A stretch of 64,000 bases of DNA from PGYR01 sp041675005 (GCA_041675005.1 JBAYUQ010000001.1:124001-188000); one strand, 5' to 3'. Positions 33,350 to 42,973 are shown, counted from the stretch's first letter. Notes: generated from the letters alone by a model not told the origin. Made by a program: numbers and translations.

Positions 33350-34648
33350 TTATTCCTGCATCATCTTTCTGATGAATGCGGGTCTTTCGTACATTGAGTA
33401 ATTATCTTCTTTTATCTTTTCAATTACCTTGTCTTCTACAGTTTTCACTACTTTATTTCCATTGTGCAATTCCATTCTTTTTGACTCGAATGCATTTCCC
33501 AGCTTACTATTAACTACTTCTTTAGCTTCACCCTTATTTCTAAGGAAAGTTGGTTCATCGTAGTTTTTAAGCTGAGTTACCCCCTTTGGGCCACTATCCA
33601 TAGTCTTTGCACTTAGAAAGCTAGTTTTGCTTTCTTGGTTCATTCTTCTTTCAGCTTGGTTGTTTTCTTCTTTGATATTGTTTTCTTTGTCTTTGTTGAA
33701 TCCAGTAGCGACAACAGTTACCATTATTTCGCCTTCCATTTCATCGTTGTAAACAACACCATGAATAATGTTAGCGTTTGCCCCTGCTGCTGATTCTACT
33801 ATTTGTACAGCTTCTGATACTTCGTACATAGTCAAATCACTACCACCAGTTATATTCACTAGTACACCTCTCGAACCTTCGATTGATATACCATCTAATA
33901 ATGGAGATTTAATTGCTTTTTCAGTTGCTTCTATGGCTCTGTTATCACCAGTAGCTACACCAATACCCATTAGGGCGTCACCCATATCTTTCATTACAGT
34001 TCTAACATCAGCGAAATCTACGTTTACCACACCGTGCTGTGAGATAATATCTGAAATGCCTCTTGTTGCATTATATAATACCTCATCGACAGTTAGAAAT
34101 GCTTCTTTGAAACTCGTTTTCTTGTCTATGATTTCTAATAATTTCTGATTTGGAATTACTATTAGAGCATCTACATTCTGTCTTAGTTCGGCTATCCATT
34201 TTTCAGCAACTTCCATTCTTCTCTTGCCTTCCCAATGGAATGGAGTAGTTACTATAGCTACAGTAAGGGCGTCCATAGAGCGAGCTATTTTAGCTATCTC
34301 AGGTGCACCACCTGTACCAGTCCCACCACCCATACCAGCAGTTATGAATACCATATCTGCTTTGTCTAGCATCTTTTTGATATCTTCTACACTCTCTTCT
34401 ACTGAAATCTTGCCTACTGATGGGTCTGCACCAGCGCCTAATCCCTTAGTCTTTTGTTTACCAAGCTGTATTCTCATATCAGCTCTATTGTAGTCTAGTG
34501 CCTGGTTGTCAGTGTTTGCAACTATAAAATCAACACCTTGAAGTCCTTTTTCAATCATGTTGTTTATTGCATTTCCACCGCCACCACCGACGCCAATGAC
34601 TTTGATTCTAGCGCTCTTTTCTTGTGAATGTGTATCTAATGATATCAT
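33350..34648 (-). CDS. ftsZ: Cell division protein FtsZ
   Basis: A 432-residue tubulin-like GTPase that forms the Z ring. The N-terminal nucleotide-binding strand IKVIGVGGGGGNAINNMI, the tubulin signature GGGTGTGGAPEIAKIA (about residues 107-122) and the T7-loop Asp region NVDFADVRTVMKDMGDALMG are intact. A variable, charged linker of about 90 residues follows the core. The C-terminal peptide ERPAFIRKMMQE is a variant of the usual IPAFLR hook that binds FtsA. It is the last gene of ftsQ-ftsA-ftsZ and is followed by a terminator hairpin. Confidence 0.97.
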   Translation of the reverse strand: MISLDTHSQEKSARIKVIGVGGGGGNAINNMIEKGLQGVDFIVANTDNQALDYNRADMRIQLGKQKTKGLGAGADPSVGKISVEESVEDIKKMLDKADMVFITAGMGGGTGTGGAPEIAKIARSMDALTVAIVTTPFHWEGKRRMEVAEKWIAELRQNVDALIVIPNQKLLEIIDKKTSFKEAFLTVDEVLYNATRGISDIISQHGVVNVDFADVRTVMKDMGDALMGIGVATGDNRAIEATEKAIKSPLLDGISIEGSRGVLVNITGGSDLTMYEVSEAVQIVESAAGANANIIHGVVYNDEMEGEIMVTVVATGFNKDKENNIKEENNQAERRMNQESKTSFLSAKTMDSGPKGVTQLKNYDEPTFLRNKGEAKEVVNSKLGNAFESKRMELHNGNKVVKTVEDKVIEKIKEDNYSMYERPAFIRKMMQE

Positions 34649-34684
34649 CTGGATGCCCCCAAAAATTTAAAATTTAATTTATTT

Positions 34685-36079
34685 TTATAATTCTTCTATA
34701 AATTTCTTCAATCTGCTAACTGTGTTGGTTACAGCTTTTCCTTTTTTATCTGCTTTTTCTTGTACTTCCTTTTTAGCTACTTTTCTTGCAAAGATATTTT
34801 TAACAGAATTTTCTTTTACTTTCTCTACTTTTTCTACAGTTGGTGTTTCATCAATTATTTCTTCAGTATTTTCTACTTCGATTGTCAAATCTTCAATTTC
34901 GAATGAATTAATATCACCTATTCCGTTCAAAGCTAAACCAACTGCAGTCGAATAAACTGGGCTGCTTACTTCTGGAGCCAAACCACTGTAAGATAGATTC
35001 GTAGGAATACCAATCTTTATTGGCATACCAAATACTTCTTTTGCTAGCTCTTCTGTTCCCGTTAGCAATGCCGTACCACCAGTAATAACTATTCCGGCTC
35101 CTAAACTATGTGCATAACCAGAACGATTGATTTCAGCTAATGCAAATTCGAATAGTTCTTGCATTCTTGGTTGGATTATCTCACATAACTGTGATTTTTG
35201 TATTTCCATAGGTTTACGACCACCTATACCAGGTACCATAAACATTTCATCTTTCATTATTGATTCGCCGTGGCAATGGCCATAATCTCTTTTGATTTTT
35301 TCAGCTTGATTTGTAACAATACCTAATACTTTTCTAATATCATTTGTTACATGTTTACCAGCCAAAGCGAATACAGAAGTGAATCTGTATATTCCTTCTT
35401 CAAAAATAGCAACATCAGTAGTACCACCACCAATATCAATTATGGCAACACCCATTTCCTTTTCTGCATCTAATAATACTGATTTACTACTAGCTATTGG
35501 CTCTAGGATTACGTCTTTTACTTTAATATCTAATCTTTCTACACATCTGTAAATATTATTAATAGCCGTTTTTAAACCAGTTATTATATTTACATTAGCT
35601 TCCATTCTAATTCCAGACATCCCGATTGGATCTGTGATTCCATCTTGACCATCTATGATGAAATCCTGAGGTATTACGTGTAATATTTTTCTTTCTGATG
35701 GGATTGCTATTTTACTAGCATCTTTTAATAATCTATCTACATCGCTTTGAGTGATTTCTTGTTCACTATTAGATATACCTATGATACCACGAGTTCTTAT
35801 TGCCTCAATATGGTCACCAGCTATACCGACAGTTACTTCTTTTATTTTAATGCCTGATTGTTCTTCAGCTTGCTCTATGACTTTTTTAATGCTACGTATT
35901 GTCTTTTCGATATTAACTACTACACCTCTATTCAGGCCTTCACTTTCGGCTATACCTATACCTAATATCTTAAGAGTGTTGTTACTTGGATCGGGTGAAG
36001 TAACTAATGCACAAACTTTAGAAGTTCCGATATCTAAACCTACCGAAATAGGTAAACCATTATTTAATGTAGAGGACAT
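34685..36079 (-). CDS. ftsA: Cell division protein FtsA
   Basis: A 464-residue actin-like ATPase that tethers FtsZ to the membrane. Phosphate-binding motifs ISVGLDIGTSKVCALV (N-terminus) and GVAIIDIGGGTTDVAIFEEG (about residue 205) and the adenosine motif GAGIVITGGTALLTG are present, as is the SHS2/1C insertion region. A charged linker rich in V/E/K precedes the C-terminal amphipathic helix NTVSRLKKFIEEL, the expected membrane-targeting sequence. Encoded 36 bases upstream of ftsZ and 19 bases downstream of ftsQ. Confidence 0.95.
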   Translation of the reverse strand: MSSTLNNGLPISVGLDIGTSKVCALVTSPDPSNNTLKILGIGIAESEGLNRGVVVNIEKTIRSIKKVIEQAEEQSGIKIKEVTVGIAGDHIEAIRTRGIIGISNSEQEITQSDVDRLLKDASKIAIPSERKILHVIPQDFIIDGQDGITDPIGMSGIRMEANVNIITGLKTAINNIYRCVERLDIKVKDVILEPIASSKSVLLDAEKEMGVAIIDIGGGTTDVAIFEEGIYRFTSVFALAGKHVTNDIRKVLGIVTNQAEKIKRDYGHCHGESIMKDEMFMVPGIGGRKPMEIQKSQLCEIIQPRMQELFEFALAEINRSGYAHSLGAGIVITGGTALLTGTEELAKEVFGMPIKIGIPTNLSYSGLAPEVSSPVYSTAVGLALNGIGDINSFEIEDLTIEVENTEEIIDETPTVEKVEKVKENSVKNIFARKVAKKEVQEKADKKGKAVTNTVSRLKKFIEEL

Positions 36080-36098
36080 ATTAATACCTTAGATTTTT

Positions 36099-36863
36099 TT
36101 ATATTTCTTCTATTACTATTCTGTCAAGCCATCTCAAATCAACAGTCTTGACTGATGTCAAAAGTACTCGAGCAGATCTATCGCGCATTAGTATTCTTAA
36201 CTTGTCAAACTTGTTTTCTATATTATCATCCAAACCCAAATATATTTTTACCTTTTCGAATGGACCGATTAATTCGAACCCCTTCTCATCATCTATATAT
36301 CTTATTTCACTGACAAAATCCAAAACTTCCTGTTTCTTATTTAGTTCATCTATGATATTAATTGCCGCTTTAATCAGTGTTGTATCTGTAGTTAAAAACC
36401 CCGATACAATTACCAAATCTGAATAATCTTTCAATACTTTATAGGGAAGTATAGTACCTTCTTGGTCTATATAATTTAAATTTTCCCCAATATTATAAAA
36501 AGCAAATGGATACCTTTCTACTAAATCTAAACTAATCATTGATTGACTTGCGAATGAAGCGACACATTTTTTTATGTATGCATCATTCTCTACTTCTTCT
36601 TCAATCTTCTTTAGTATTACACTATCTTTAGTTTTTCCAAAAGATATTTTCTTTGCTAGTTCAAAGAACTTATCGGAATCATTCAAGTTTAATCCGTTTA
36701 CCTCGTATTCAGTTATTTTCTCTCCCATGAACCAATTGTCGGATAAGTTTACTAAATAAACTGTACCGCCAATAGCAATTAGCAGAAAAATCGGAACGAT
36801 AAATCGATTCCAATTAGAAATAACCTTGATTTCCGAGACATTCGTGTCTTTCTCGTCTTCCAA
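36099..36863 (-). CDS. ftsQ: Cell division protein FtsQ/DivIB
   Basis: A 254-residue bitopic protein: short cytoplasmic N-terminus, one membrane helix (about residues 20-40, FIVPIFLLIAIGGTVYLV), a POTRA-like domain beginning EVNGLNLNDSDKFFELA, and a beta domain with VERYPFAFYNIG and YIDQEGTILPYK, the FtsQ hallmark. The C-terminus ends VKTVDLRWLDRIVIEEI, as in Bacteroidota FtsQ. It heads the ftsQAZ cluster; no mur genes are adjacent, so the wider division and cell-wall cluster is split in this genome. Confidence 0.88.
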   Translation of the reverse strand: MEDEKDTNVSEIKVISNWNRFIVPIFLLIAIGGTVYLVNLSDNWFMGEKITEYEVNGLNLNDSDKFFELAKKISFGKTKDSVILKKIEEEVENDAYIKKCVASFASQSMISLDLVERYPFAFYNIGENLNYIDQEGTILPYKVLKDYSDLVIVSGFLTTDTTLIKAAINIIDELNKKQEVLDFVSEIRYIDDEKGFELIGPFEKVKIYLGLDDNIENKFDKLRILMRDRSARVLLTSVKTVDLRWLDRIVIEEI

Positions 36864-37101
36864 TGGTCTAACTCTTTATATTATTATGTTTTAAATAAAG
36901 TGGAGTACATTTTGGTGTGTATCATCCCTTTATGCTGCGTATTTTAACAATTCAAATGTAAGTGAGATTACATTAAAATGCAAATTAATTTTTCATAAAA
37001 TTTTACCTTAACTCTCAAATGCCTTGATAGATAAGGGTTTCAAACTAAAAAATATTTTCAACATTTTTTAATCTAGATAAAATCTAGAAGTTTTTATTAA
37101 A
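36864..37101. other. Intergenic, 238 bp
   Basis: A very AT-rich spacer between nuoK and ftsQ, both on the - strand. It presumably carries the ftsQAZ promoter and the end of the nuoJK transcript. I see no convincing hairpin or promoter consensus. Confidence 0.4.
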
Positions 37102-37413
37102 TTACCACTTGAGTAGATTTATCTCATCTACATAAATAGTACGTTTATTTCTAAATAAAGCAAGTACAATTGCTAACCCAATCGCTGCTTCCGCTGCGGC
37201 TACTGCCATAACGAAGAACACGAATATTTGTCCGGAAGAATCTCCCATAAAAGATGAGAATGCAACTAAGCTGATATTCACGGAATTGAGCATTAACTCT
37301 ATGCACATAAATATAATAATAGCGTTTCTTCTCGTTAGTACACCTACGGAACCTATTGCGAATATCGTTCCTGATAGTATCAAATAATATTCTAATGGAA
37401 TTGCTTCAATCAT
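37102..37413 (-). CDS. nuoK: NADH-quinone oxidoreductase subunit K
   Basis: A 103-residue membrane subunit of complex I with three transmembrane helices. Conserved features are LEYYLILSGTIFAIGSVGVLTRRN, shown here in part, FMCIELMLNSVNISLVAFS with the functionally important membrane Glu, and AVAAAEAAIGLAIVLALFRN carrying the second Glu. Length is standard. The start overlaps the nuoJ stop. No other complex I genes lie nearby. Confidence 0.95.
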   Translation of the reverse strand: MIEAIPLEYYLILSGTIFAIGSVGVLTRRNAIIIFMCIELMLNSVNISLVAFSSFMGDSSGQIFVFFVMAVAAAEAAIGLAIVLALFRNKRTIYVDEINLLKW

Positions 37414-37952
37414 TTTAAACTCTTCTCTGGTAAGTCTCTTTCTAAAAATAATTTCTTTTTACCTAATAACAATGCACCAACTACTGCTACTAATAGCAAT
37501 AAGGCAATAAACTCAAATGGGAACAGATACTCTGTGAATAGCTTATAACCTAAGCTCTTTACTTGCGAAATATTAACTGATTCAGCTGTTATCTCATGAG
37601 CGAAAGTGCCAGCTCCAGTGAATAGGATTAATACTTGAACAAAGAATGCAGCTCCGAATGCCATAGCCACTCCTTTACGCGCATTAAACTTTGTTTCTAC
37701 TTCGTCTTCTTTACCCAAATTGAGTAGTAAGATAACGAAAACGACTAGTACCATAATAGCACCAGCATAAACTAATATCTGTAACACTGCAATAAATTGA
37801 GCATTTAGTGTCAAATATAAACCGGCAAGCATCACAAAATGCAATACCAAATTCATAGCTGACACCACAGGGTGTTTTGATGCTATTGTACCAAACGCAG
37901 TCCCAATAGCTACTATACTTAATATCAAAAAGAATATTGTTGTCAATGCCAT
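37410..37952 (-). CDS. nuoJ: NADH-quinone oxidoreductase subunit J
   Basis: A 180-residue membrane subunit of complex I with five hydrophobic helices. The family pattern is clear: SKHPVVSAMNLVLHFVMLAG, FIAVLQILVYAGAIMVLVVF and FEFIALLLLVAVVGALLLG. The stop overlaps the nuoK start (ATGA). The pair is separated from the remaining nuo genes, which would normally flank it as nuoH-I-J-K-L-M-N. Confidence 0.95.
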   Translation of the reverse strand: MALTTIFFLILSIVAIGTAFGTIASKHPVVSAMNLVLHFVMLAGLYLTLNAQFIAVLQILVYAGAIMVLVVFVILLLNLGKEDEVETKFNARKGVAMAFGAAFFVQVLILFTGAGTFAHEITAESVNISQVKSLGYKLFTEYLFPFEFIALLLLVAVVGALLLGKKKLFLERDLPEKSLK

Positions 37953-38057
37953 AAGTTTTAGAATTTTGGTTTTAGAAAATCAAATTTAACAAAAATACAT
38001 TAATTTTTTAATTCTTTCAAGTAATAATCTAATAATGATTATCCACAAAAGAATCAT

Positions 38058-40085
38058 TTATTTGTAGATTTCAACAGATTCTATATCTGTTATGTTCATT
38101 ACTTTCTCAATTATACTACTTAACTCTATATCATTAATAAGTTTCAGAGTAACTTTTCCTTCAAATACATTTTCGATAGTATCAAATGAAATACCATTGA
38201 GCCCTACATTTTCTATTGAGATTATTTTCTCGGTGATCTCTTTCACGATACCTGGTCTGTCCTTACCTCTGATTATCAGCGATTTGATTGAAGTTCTAGT
38301 TTGCTTTCTAATTGGTTTTTGCAGATTGACTCTAGCACCTTTTTTAGATAACCCTTTTAATAACTCAGCTATGTAGGTTATATCTAGATTACCTTTTCCT
38401 ATCTCTATATACATATCACGTTCTGATGATAGGTCTAGTTCTTTAACTACTTTGTCTATAACTGATTGTCGGATTGCAAGTTGACCATTTATAATTTCAG
38501 ATTTCCAAAGCTTTCTTCCTTTGCGGTAGTTCTTTGTTTGTATTTCTTTTAAGTATCTATTTAGTACTGACCTAGCTCTATTAGTTGTGATAATACTTTG
38601 CCAATCTTCTGATATTGATTTTTTATTGGAAGTCAAAATCTCAACTTGATCACCACTTTGTAATTTATAGTCGATTGGGACAATTTTACCGTTGACTTTA
38701 GCACCTATATAGTGGCTTCCAAGTTCACTATGAATCTGAAACGCAAAATCTAAAGGGGTAGAGTTAATTGGAAAAGTATGCAACTCATTTTTAGGTGTAA
38801 ATATATGAATTTCCTGGAGAAAAGTATTTTTCTTGAGAAAGTTGAATAGCTCTTCTGGTGATTCTGTTTCGTTGCTTTCTATCATCTCACGTACAGAGTC
38901 CATCCACTCAATTGCGTTCGGATTATCGAATACAGACTGTGCAGGAATAAATCCTTTCTTATAATTAAAATGGGCTGCAACACCCCTTTCTGCTACTTCG
39001 TGCATTTTCCGTGTTCTTAATTGTATTTCTACAGGTCTTCGTTGTGGCCCCAATACGGCACAATGAATTGATTGATACCCATTTTGCTTTGGGGCGTTTA
39101 TATAATCTTTGAATGTCTCTGGTACAGGTGGGTATATAGATGCCGCCAAACTATAAACGTAAAAACACATATTAGGATCTTCGCATTCTAAAATAATACG
39201 TATAGCTATCAAATCATATAGCTCATCTACTGGCTTATTTCTAGCTATTGTTTTGTTGAATATAGAATAAATATGCTTTGCTCTACCGTAGATTTTCACT
39301 TTGACATTATTCTTTTCTAAGAATTTATCGCTGCTAATTTTCTCTAGTAATGGTGCTTTGAAATCCTCTACATATTTTTCTCTATCTTTTCTTTTACCAA
39401 GTAATTTGGACTTAATATTATCAAATTCTTCTCTGTTTGTTATTTTGAATGCTAAGTCTTCCAATTCCCATTTTATATTTCTAAACCCAAACCTATTTGC
39501 AAAGGGTGCAAATACTTCGAGTGCTTCTTTTGCATCTTTAAGTTGTTTTTCTGGTGCTAATGGTGCGATTGTTCTTAGGTTTTCCAATCTTTCGGCTAAC
39601 TTAATGAAGATAATCCTAACATCTTTGAACATTGACATTAGTAACTTACGATAATTCTCAAGTTCAACTTCCGGTTGGATTAACTCTTCTTCTATGTGAT
39701 TTATCTTTTCTATGCCTGTCACGATATCAGCTATAGTAGTTCCAAACTCTGCTTTAATAAGTTTATAGTCATATTCGTTTTCTTCTTTGATTACATCACA
39801 TAGTAATGCAGCAATAACAGATGTATCATCTAATTTTATTTCAGTAGCTACTATTCTTGCAACTGCAATTTCATGGCTATAGTAAGGCGTACCAGATAAT
39901 CTTAATCGATCTTTATTAGCATCAAGAGTAATTAGAAATGCTTTTTTAAGTAGTTCGACATTACCATTTTTGATGAATTTCTGACAATCAGCTAATAGTA
40001 AATCAAATTCTTCCTTTGCTTTGCTATTTCCTAGGTTGTCTAGATCCGTGTCTGGTATTATATCTCTTATTGCCGATTTGAACAT
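38058..40085 (-). CDS. RelA/SpoT family (p)ppGpp synthetase, hydrolase motif degenerate
   Basis: A 675-residue long RSH enzyme with the order HD, synthetase, TGS, ACT. The synthetase is intact: LYDLIAIR (Asp291), FKDYINAPKQNGYQSIH and VEIQLRTRKMHEVAERGVAAH (Glu353). TGS spans about 415-475, ACT about 595-675. The HD hydrolase is altered: the family HDxxED reads CDVIKE (Cys96, Lys100, Glu101), and KLADR reads KLAER (Glu165), though His71 remains. Loss of the metal-binding His together with the ED pair predicts a synthetase-only, RelA-like enzyme. Family length is a little short (usual 700-750). No neighbouring partner; it has its own transcript. Confidence 0.9.
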   Translation of the reverse strand: MFKSAIRDIIPDTDLDNLGNSKAKEEFDLLLADCQKFIKNGNVELLKKAFLITLDANKDRLRLSGTPYYSHEIAVARIVATEIKLDDTSVIAALLCDVIKEENEYDYKLIKAEFGTTIADIVTGIEKINHIEEELIQPEVELENYRKLLMSMFKDVRIIFIKLAERLENLRTIAPLAPEKQLKDAKEALEVFAPFANRFGFRNIKWELEDLAFKITNREEFDNIKSKLLGKRKDREKYVEDFKAPLLEKISSDKFLEKNNVKVKIYGRAKHIYSIFNKTIARNKPVDELYDLIAIRIILECEDPNMCFYVYSLAASIYPPVPETFKDYINAPKQNGYQSIHCAVLGPQRRPVEIQLRTRKMHEVAERGVAAHFNYKKGFIPAQSVFDNPNAIEWMDSVREMIESNETESPEELFNFLKKNTFLQEIHIFTPKNELHTFPINSTPLDFAFQIHSELGSHYIGAKVNGKIVPIDYKLQSGDQVEILTSNKKSISEDWQSIITTNRARSVLNRYLKEIQTKNYRKGRKLWKSEIINGQLAIRQSVIDKVVKELDLSSERDMYIEIGKGNLDITYIAELLKGLSKKGARVNLQKPIRKQTRTSIKSLIIRGKDRPGIVKEITEKIISIENVGLNGISFDTIENVFEGKVTLKLINDIELSSIIEKVMNITDIESVEIYK

Positions 40086-40247
40086 TTTCTTTTTCTGTTA
40101 TGGTAAGTAGCACAAAAATAAAAAAATTATAACACTTATTAGTTACGATTTTTAATCTAAAATTCATATATTAGTTTTAATAGATTCTAACTAAACATAT
40201 ACACTGACATTACCGATTAAATATTAAAATAAATATATCTTACTAAA

Positions 40248-40514
40248 ATGAAATTCTCTGAAAAATATCTTGAAAAAGTAAAGTCATTAGTAAAGCCCGT
40301 AAACCACTTTGAAACATTGGCTAAAGACGGTTTTTTAAATGAATACATAAAGGACTTCTTCTTTGATAAGTATATGAACGATAAAGAGTTTAGAGAGGAT
40401 ATTATGATAATACAACAGAATTACTCAAACGAGCCGGTAGAAGAAATTAATAATGAATATCTCGAAGCTCTAAGCAACGAATTGACTAATTTCATCGAGA
40501 AAAACGAGAAATGA
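40248..40514 (+). CDS. Small hypothetical protein, first of a coiled-coil pair
   Basis: An 88-residue acidic/basic mixed, helical protein that I do not recognise: MKFSEKYLEKVKSLVKPVNH at the start, KDFFFDKYMNDKEFREDIMI in the middle, ending ELTNFIEKNEK. No signal or membrane segment. The stop overlaps the next start (ATGA), so the two proteins are likely made together and may act together. Confidence 0.65.
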   Translation: MKFSEKYLEKVKSLVKPVNHFETLAKDGFLNEYIKDFFFDKYMNDKEFREDIMIIQQNYSNEPVEEINNEYLEALSNELTNFIEKNEK

Positions 40515-41470
40515 TAGAAACAAAAGCAATTGATGAAAATGTAAAAAATTTACTTCTTACAGTTAGAAATCAAGCTGAAAGATATAAATCTCTATTCAAT
40601 GAATTGGAAGGATTGCGTGATGCTATTAGTAATGATATCAATAAATTGCGTGAAATATCTGATAAGTACGAAGATAAGTTTAACAACGAGATTATTGATT
40701 TAGAAATACGATATGATAATAGTATTCAATCAATCGAAGAGAAGATAAGTCAAGTAAAGCAGCTCGAAATTGACTACGAAAAAATACAACAACACAAGAG
40801 TGAATTTGAAAACCTACTAGAAAAATTTGAAGTGGAGTCTAATGAATTCACTCAAGCGTACGTAGATTTCAGATTTGAGGTCGAGAGAAAAATATCCGAC
40901 GAAGTTAGCTCAATCAAATCTTATGTAGATAAGGAAATTGAGTTAGAGTCTCGTACTCTGGAAAGCCGAATATATGATAGAATCCGCAAAGTAGATAGAC
41001 ACCTAGAGCAATACGATAAGCGAATATACGAATCGAATAAATTGCAGGATGAGACTAACGCACGTATATTCAAGCAAATGCGTTCACTCGAAGGATTCAT
41101 GGATAGCATAAAGTCTATCACCGAATCTATGTCACGTACATTCAATAGTGACCTAAGAAACACCGAAAGCCACTTACTCGAAAAAATAGATATAATAGAA
41201 GAAAGGCAAGAAAAAATAAAGAAAATTGAATTCCTAGATGATATACTAGAATTAGATAAGGCAATCCGCTCATACAGGCGTGAATTCGAGGTCGAAAAAG
41301 AAAGAAACCAAAAGATAATCCACGACTATGAGAAACAAATCTCTATAGTAAGAGGGGAGAATAAGACTCTTGAATCAGAGATAAAATCTAATCAAACAAA
41401 ATCAAATATTGCTATTGTAACAGCTGTTGTATCTCTGTTATTGATGGTAGCATTAGTTGCGTTGATATAA
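40511..41470 (+). CDS. Long coiled-coil protein with C-terminal membrane anchor
   Basis: A 319-residue protein that is almost entirely predicted coiled coil (heptads from about residue 15 to 295, many E/K/I/L), ending in one hydrophobic helix SNIAIVTAVVSLLLMVALVALI (given as IAIVTAVVSLLLMVALVAL). That tail-anchored topology resembles structural or tethering proteins. I find no enzymatic motif. Overlaps the 88-residue gene. Function unknown. Confidence 0.7.
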   Translation: MIETKAIDENVKNLLLTVRNQAERYKSLFNELEGLRDAISNDINKLREISDKYEDKFNNEIIDLEIRYDNSIQSIEEKISQVKQLEIDYEKIQQHKSEFENLLEKFEVESNEFTQAYVDFRFEVERKISDEVSSIKSYVDKEIELESRTLESRIYDRIRKVDRHLEQYDKRIYESNKLQDETNARIFKQMRSLEGFMDSIKSITESMSRTFNSDLRNTESHLLEKIDIIEERQEKIKKIEFLDDILELDKAIRSYRREFEVEKERNQKIIHDYEKQISIVRGENKTLESEIKSNQTKSNIAIVTAVVSLLLMVALVALI

Positions 41471-41476
41471 CCAAAA

Positions 41477-41505
41477 AAAGACCACCCTCAGGCAGCCTTT
41501 CATTC
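41477..41505 (-). terminator. Intrinsic terminator of the ndh gene (repeated terminator family)
   Basis: Read on the - strand: AAAGGCTGCC, a TGAG loop, GGTGGTCTTT, then seven T. The same hairpin, nearly base for base, occurs at 46117-46140 (- strand) and 56450-56473 (+ strand), each directly after an unrelated gene. Confidence 0.8.
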
Positions 41506-41520
41506 AAATTTTTAATTATT

Positions 41521-42795
41521 CTAACTCACTTTTTCTTTTTCTTTCGTCTCATTATGGAATATCAAACTAGCTCCGGGTTTGAATGTAATATAGTACCAGA
41601 GCCATTCGGTCATCACTTTTAGTCTGTTACGGAAATCTATTAGGAACATAATGTGGATGACTCCCCACATCATCCAAGCGATGAACCCCTTGAATTTCAG
41701 TTTGCCAACTTGGGCTATTGCTTTTGCTCGCCCGATAGTAGCCATGCTTCCTTTGTCTAAGTATTTGAATGGCTTCCGTGAGTTTAATTTTTTTCTTTGT
41801 ACAATCAATTTTGCCACATATCTTGCTTGTTGCATTGCTGCTGGAGCTATTCCCGGTACTATTTTACCATTAGCATCTACAAGATACGAGGCATCTCCTA
41901 TTACAAATATATTCTCATAATCGATTATACTCATATCAGGGTTAACTAAAGCCCTACCCGCTCGGTCTAGCTCTGTATCTAGTGTTTCCAGTAGGGGAGA
42001 AGCCTTATTCCCAGCAGCCCAAATAATATTTGAACTATCAAACTCTCCATTATCTGTTATTACTAAGTCTTTTTCTACTGATTTTACAATAGTCTCTAGT
42101 ACTACTTCTACTCCCATCTTCTCAAGAGTTGTTTTTGTATATTCGGAAAGAGATTTGTCATATTGAGTAAGTAGGCGATCAGCTCCATCTACTAGTTTTA
42201 CTGTTATGTCTTTCGCCTTAATCAGTGGGAAATCTTTTAAGATAGTCTTACGAGCTATTTCTGCAATTGCACCAGCTAACTCGACGCCAGTTGGGCCACC
42301 ACCTACTATTACGAAAGAGGTGTTTCGTTTGTATTCGTCTTTGTTCTTATAGTTGCGTTCAGCTTTTTCAAATGATTTGAGGATTTTCTCACGCATAATA
42401 ATAGCATCGTTCAAATCTTTCAAACCGGGGGCGTATTTTTCCCACTCATCATTCCCAAAATAGCTATGTCTATTACCTGGAGCTAGAATTAGATAATCGA
42501 AATCCAAAAATCCATTGGTCAATTCTAATGTAGAATTTTCTTTATCAATTGATATTACTTCATCTAGAATTACTTGTACGTTTTTATTACCACGTAATTC
42601 AGTTCTAATTGGTTGGGCTATATCACCTGGGGAAAGAGCGGCAGTTGCCACTTGATATAATAGGGGTTGAAATAAATGATGATTGTTCTTGTCTACAACA
42701 ACTACATCAACGTCTGTGTTTTTTAGGGCCTTAGCGGCGGAGAGTCCACCGAATCCTGCACCTACTATGACCACTCTCGGTTTTGATAATTGCAT
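41521..42795 (-). CDS. ndh: Type II NADH:quinone dehydrogenase (NDH-2)
   Basis: A 424-residue FAD-dependent oxidoreductase passing electrons from NADH to quinone without pumping protons. Two Rossmann motifs are visible: VVIVGAGFGGLSAAKAL (FAD, residues about 8-24) and SFVIVGGGPTGVELAGAIAE (NADH, about 158-177). The FAD-binding Asp motif NIFVIGDASYL follows. The C-terminal 60 residues hold an amphipathic/hydrophobic region (FIAWMMWGVIHIMFLIDF) expected to anchor it to the membrane. Single gene with its own terminator. Confidence 0.92.
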   Translation of the reverse strand: MQLSKPRVVIVGAGFGGLSAAKALKNTDVDVVVVDKNNHHLFQPLLYQVATAALSPGDIAQPIRTELRGNKNVQVILDEVISIDKENSTLELTNGFLDFDYLILAPGNRHSYFGNDEWEKYAPGLKDLNDAIIMREKILKSFEKAERNYKNKDEYKRNTSFVIVGGGPTGVELAGAIAEIARKTILKDFPLIKAKDITVKLVDGADRLLTQYDKSLSEYTKTTLEKMGVEVVLETIVKSVEKDLVITDNGEFDSSNIIWAAGNKASPLLETLDTELDRAGRALVNPDMSIIDYENIFVIGDASYLVDANGKIVPGIAPAAMQQARYVAKLIVQRKKLNSRKPFKYLDKGSMATIGRAKAIAQVGKLKFKGFIAWMMWGVIHIMFLIDFRNRLKVMTEWLWYYITFKPGASLIFHNETKEKEKVS

Positions 42796-42881
42796 TTTGG
42801 AATTACTCTTTGTTATTACAACTGTGGACGAGTAATTCGGTTATTTGTTGAAGGTTTATTGATAGATTAACACTATTAAAC

Positions 42882-42973
42882 TTACTCCACCACCACTTTC
42901 ACTGCTTTCTCTTCTGTGCCGTGTTTTATGTTGATTAGGTATATACCCGGCTGAGCTGAGGAGCAATCCCAGA
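42882..42973 (-). other. Out-of-frame tail of the upstream T9SS protein
   Basis: Read one frame away from the gene at 42974-45073, this - strand stretch encodes YGNLIWDCSSAQPGIYLINI followed by KHGTEEKAVKVVVE and a stop at 42882-42884. That is the missing last strand of a T9SS sorting domain. One additional A in the run that appears as six T on the + strand (42996-43001) joins the two exactly. Confidence 0.8.
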
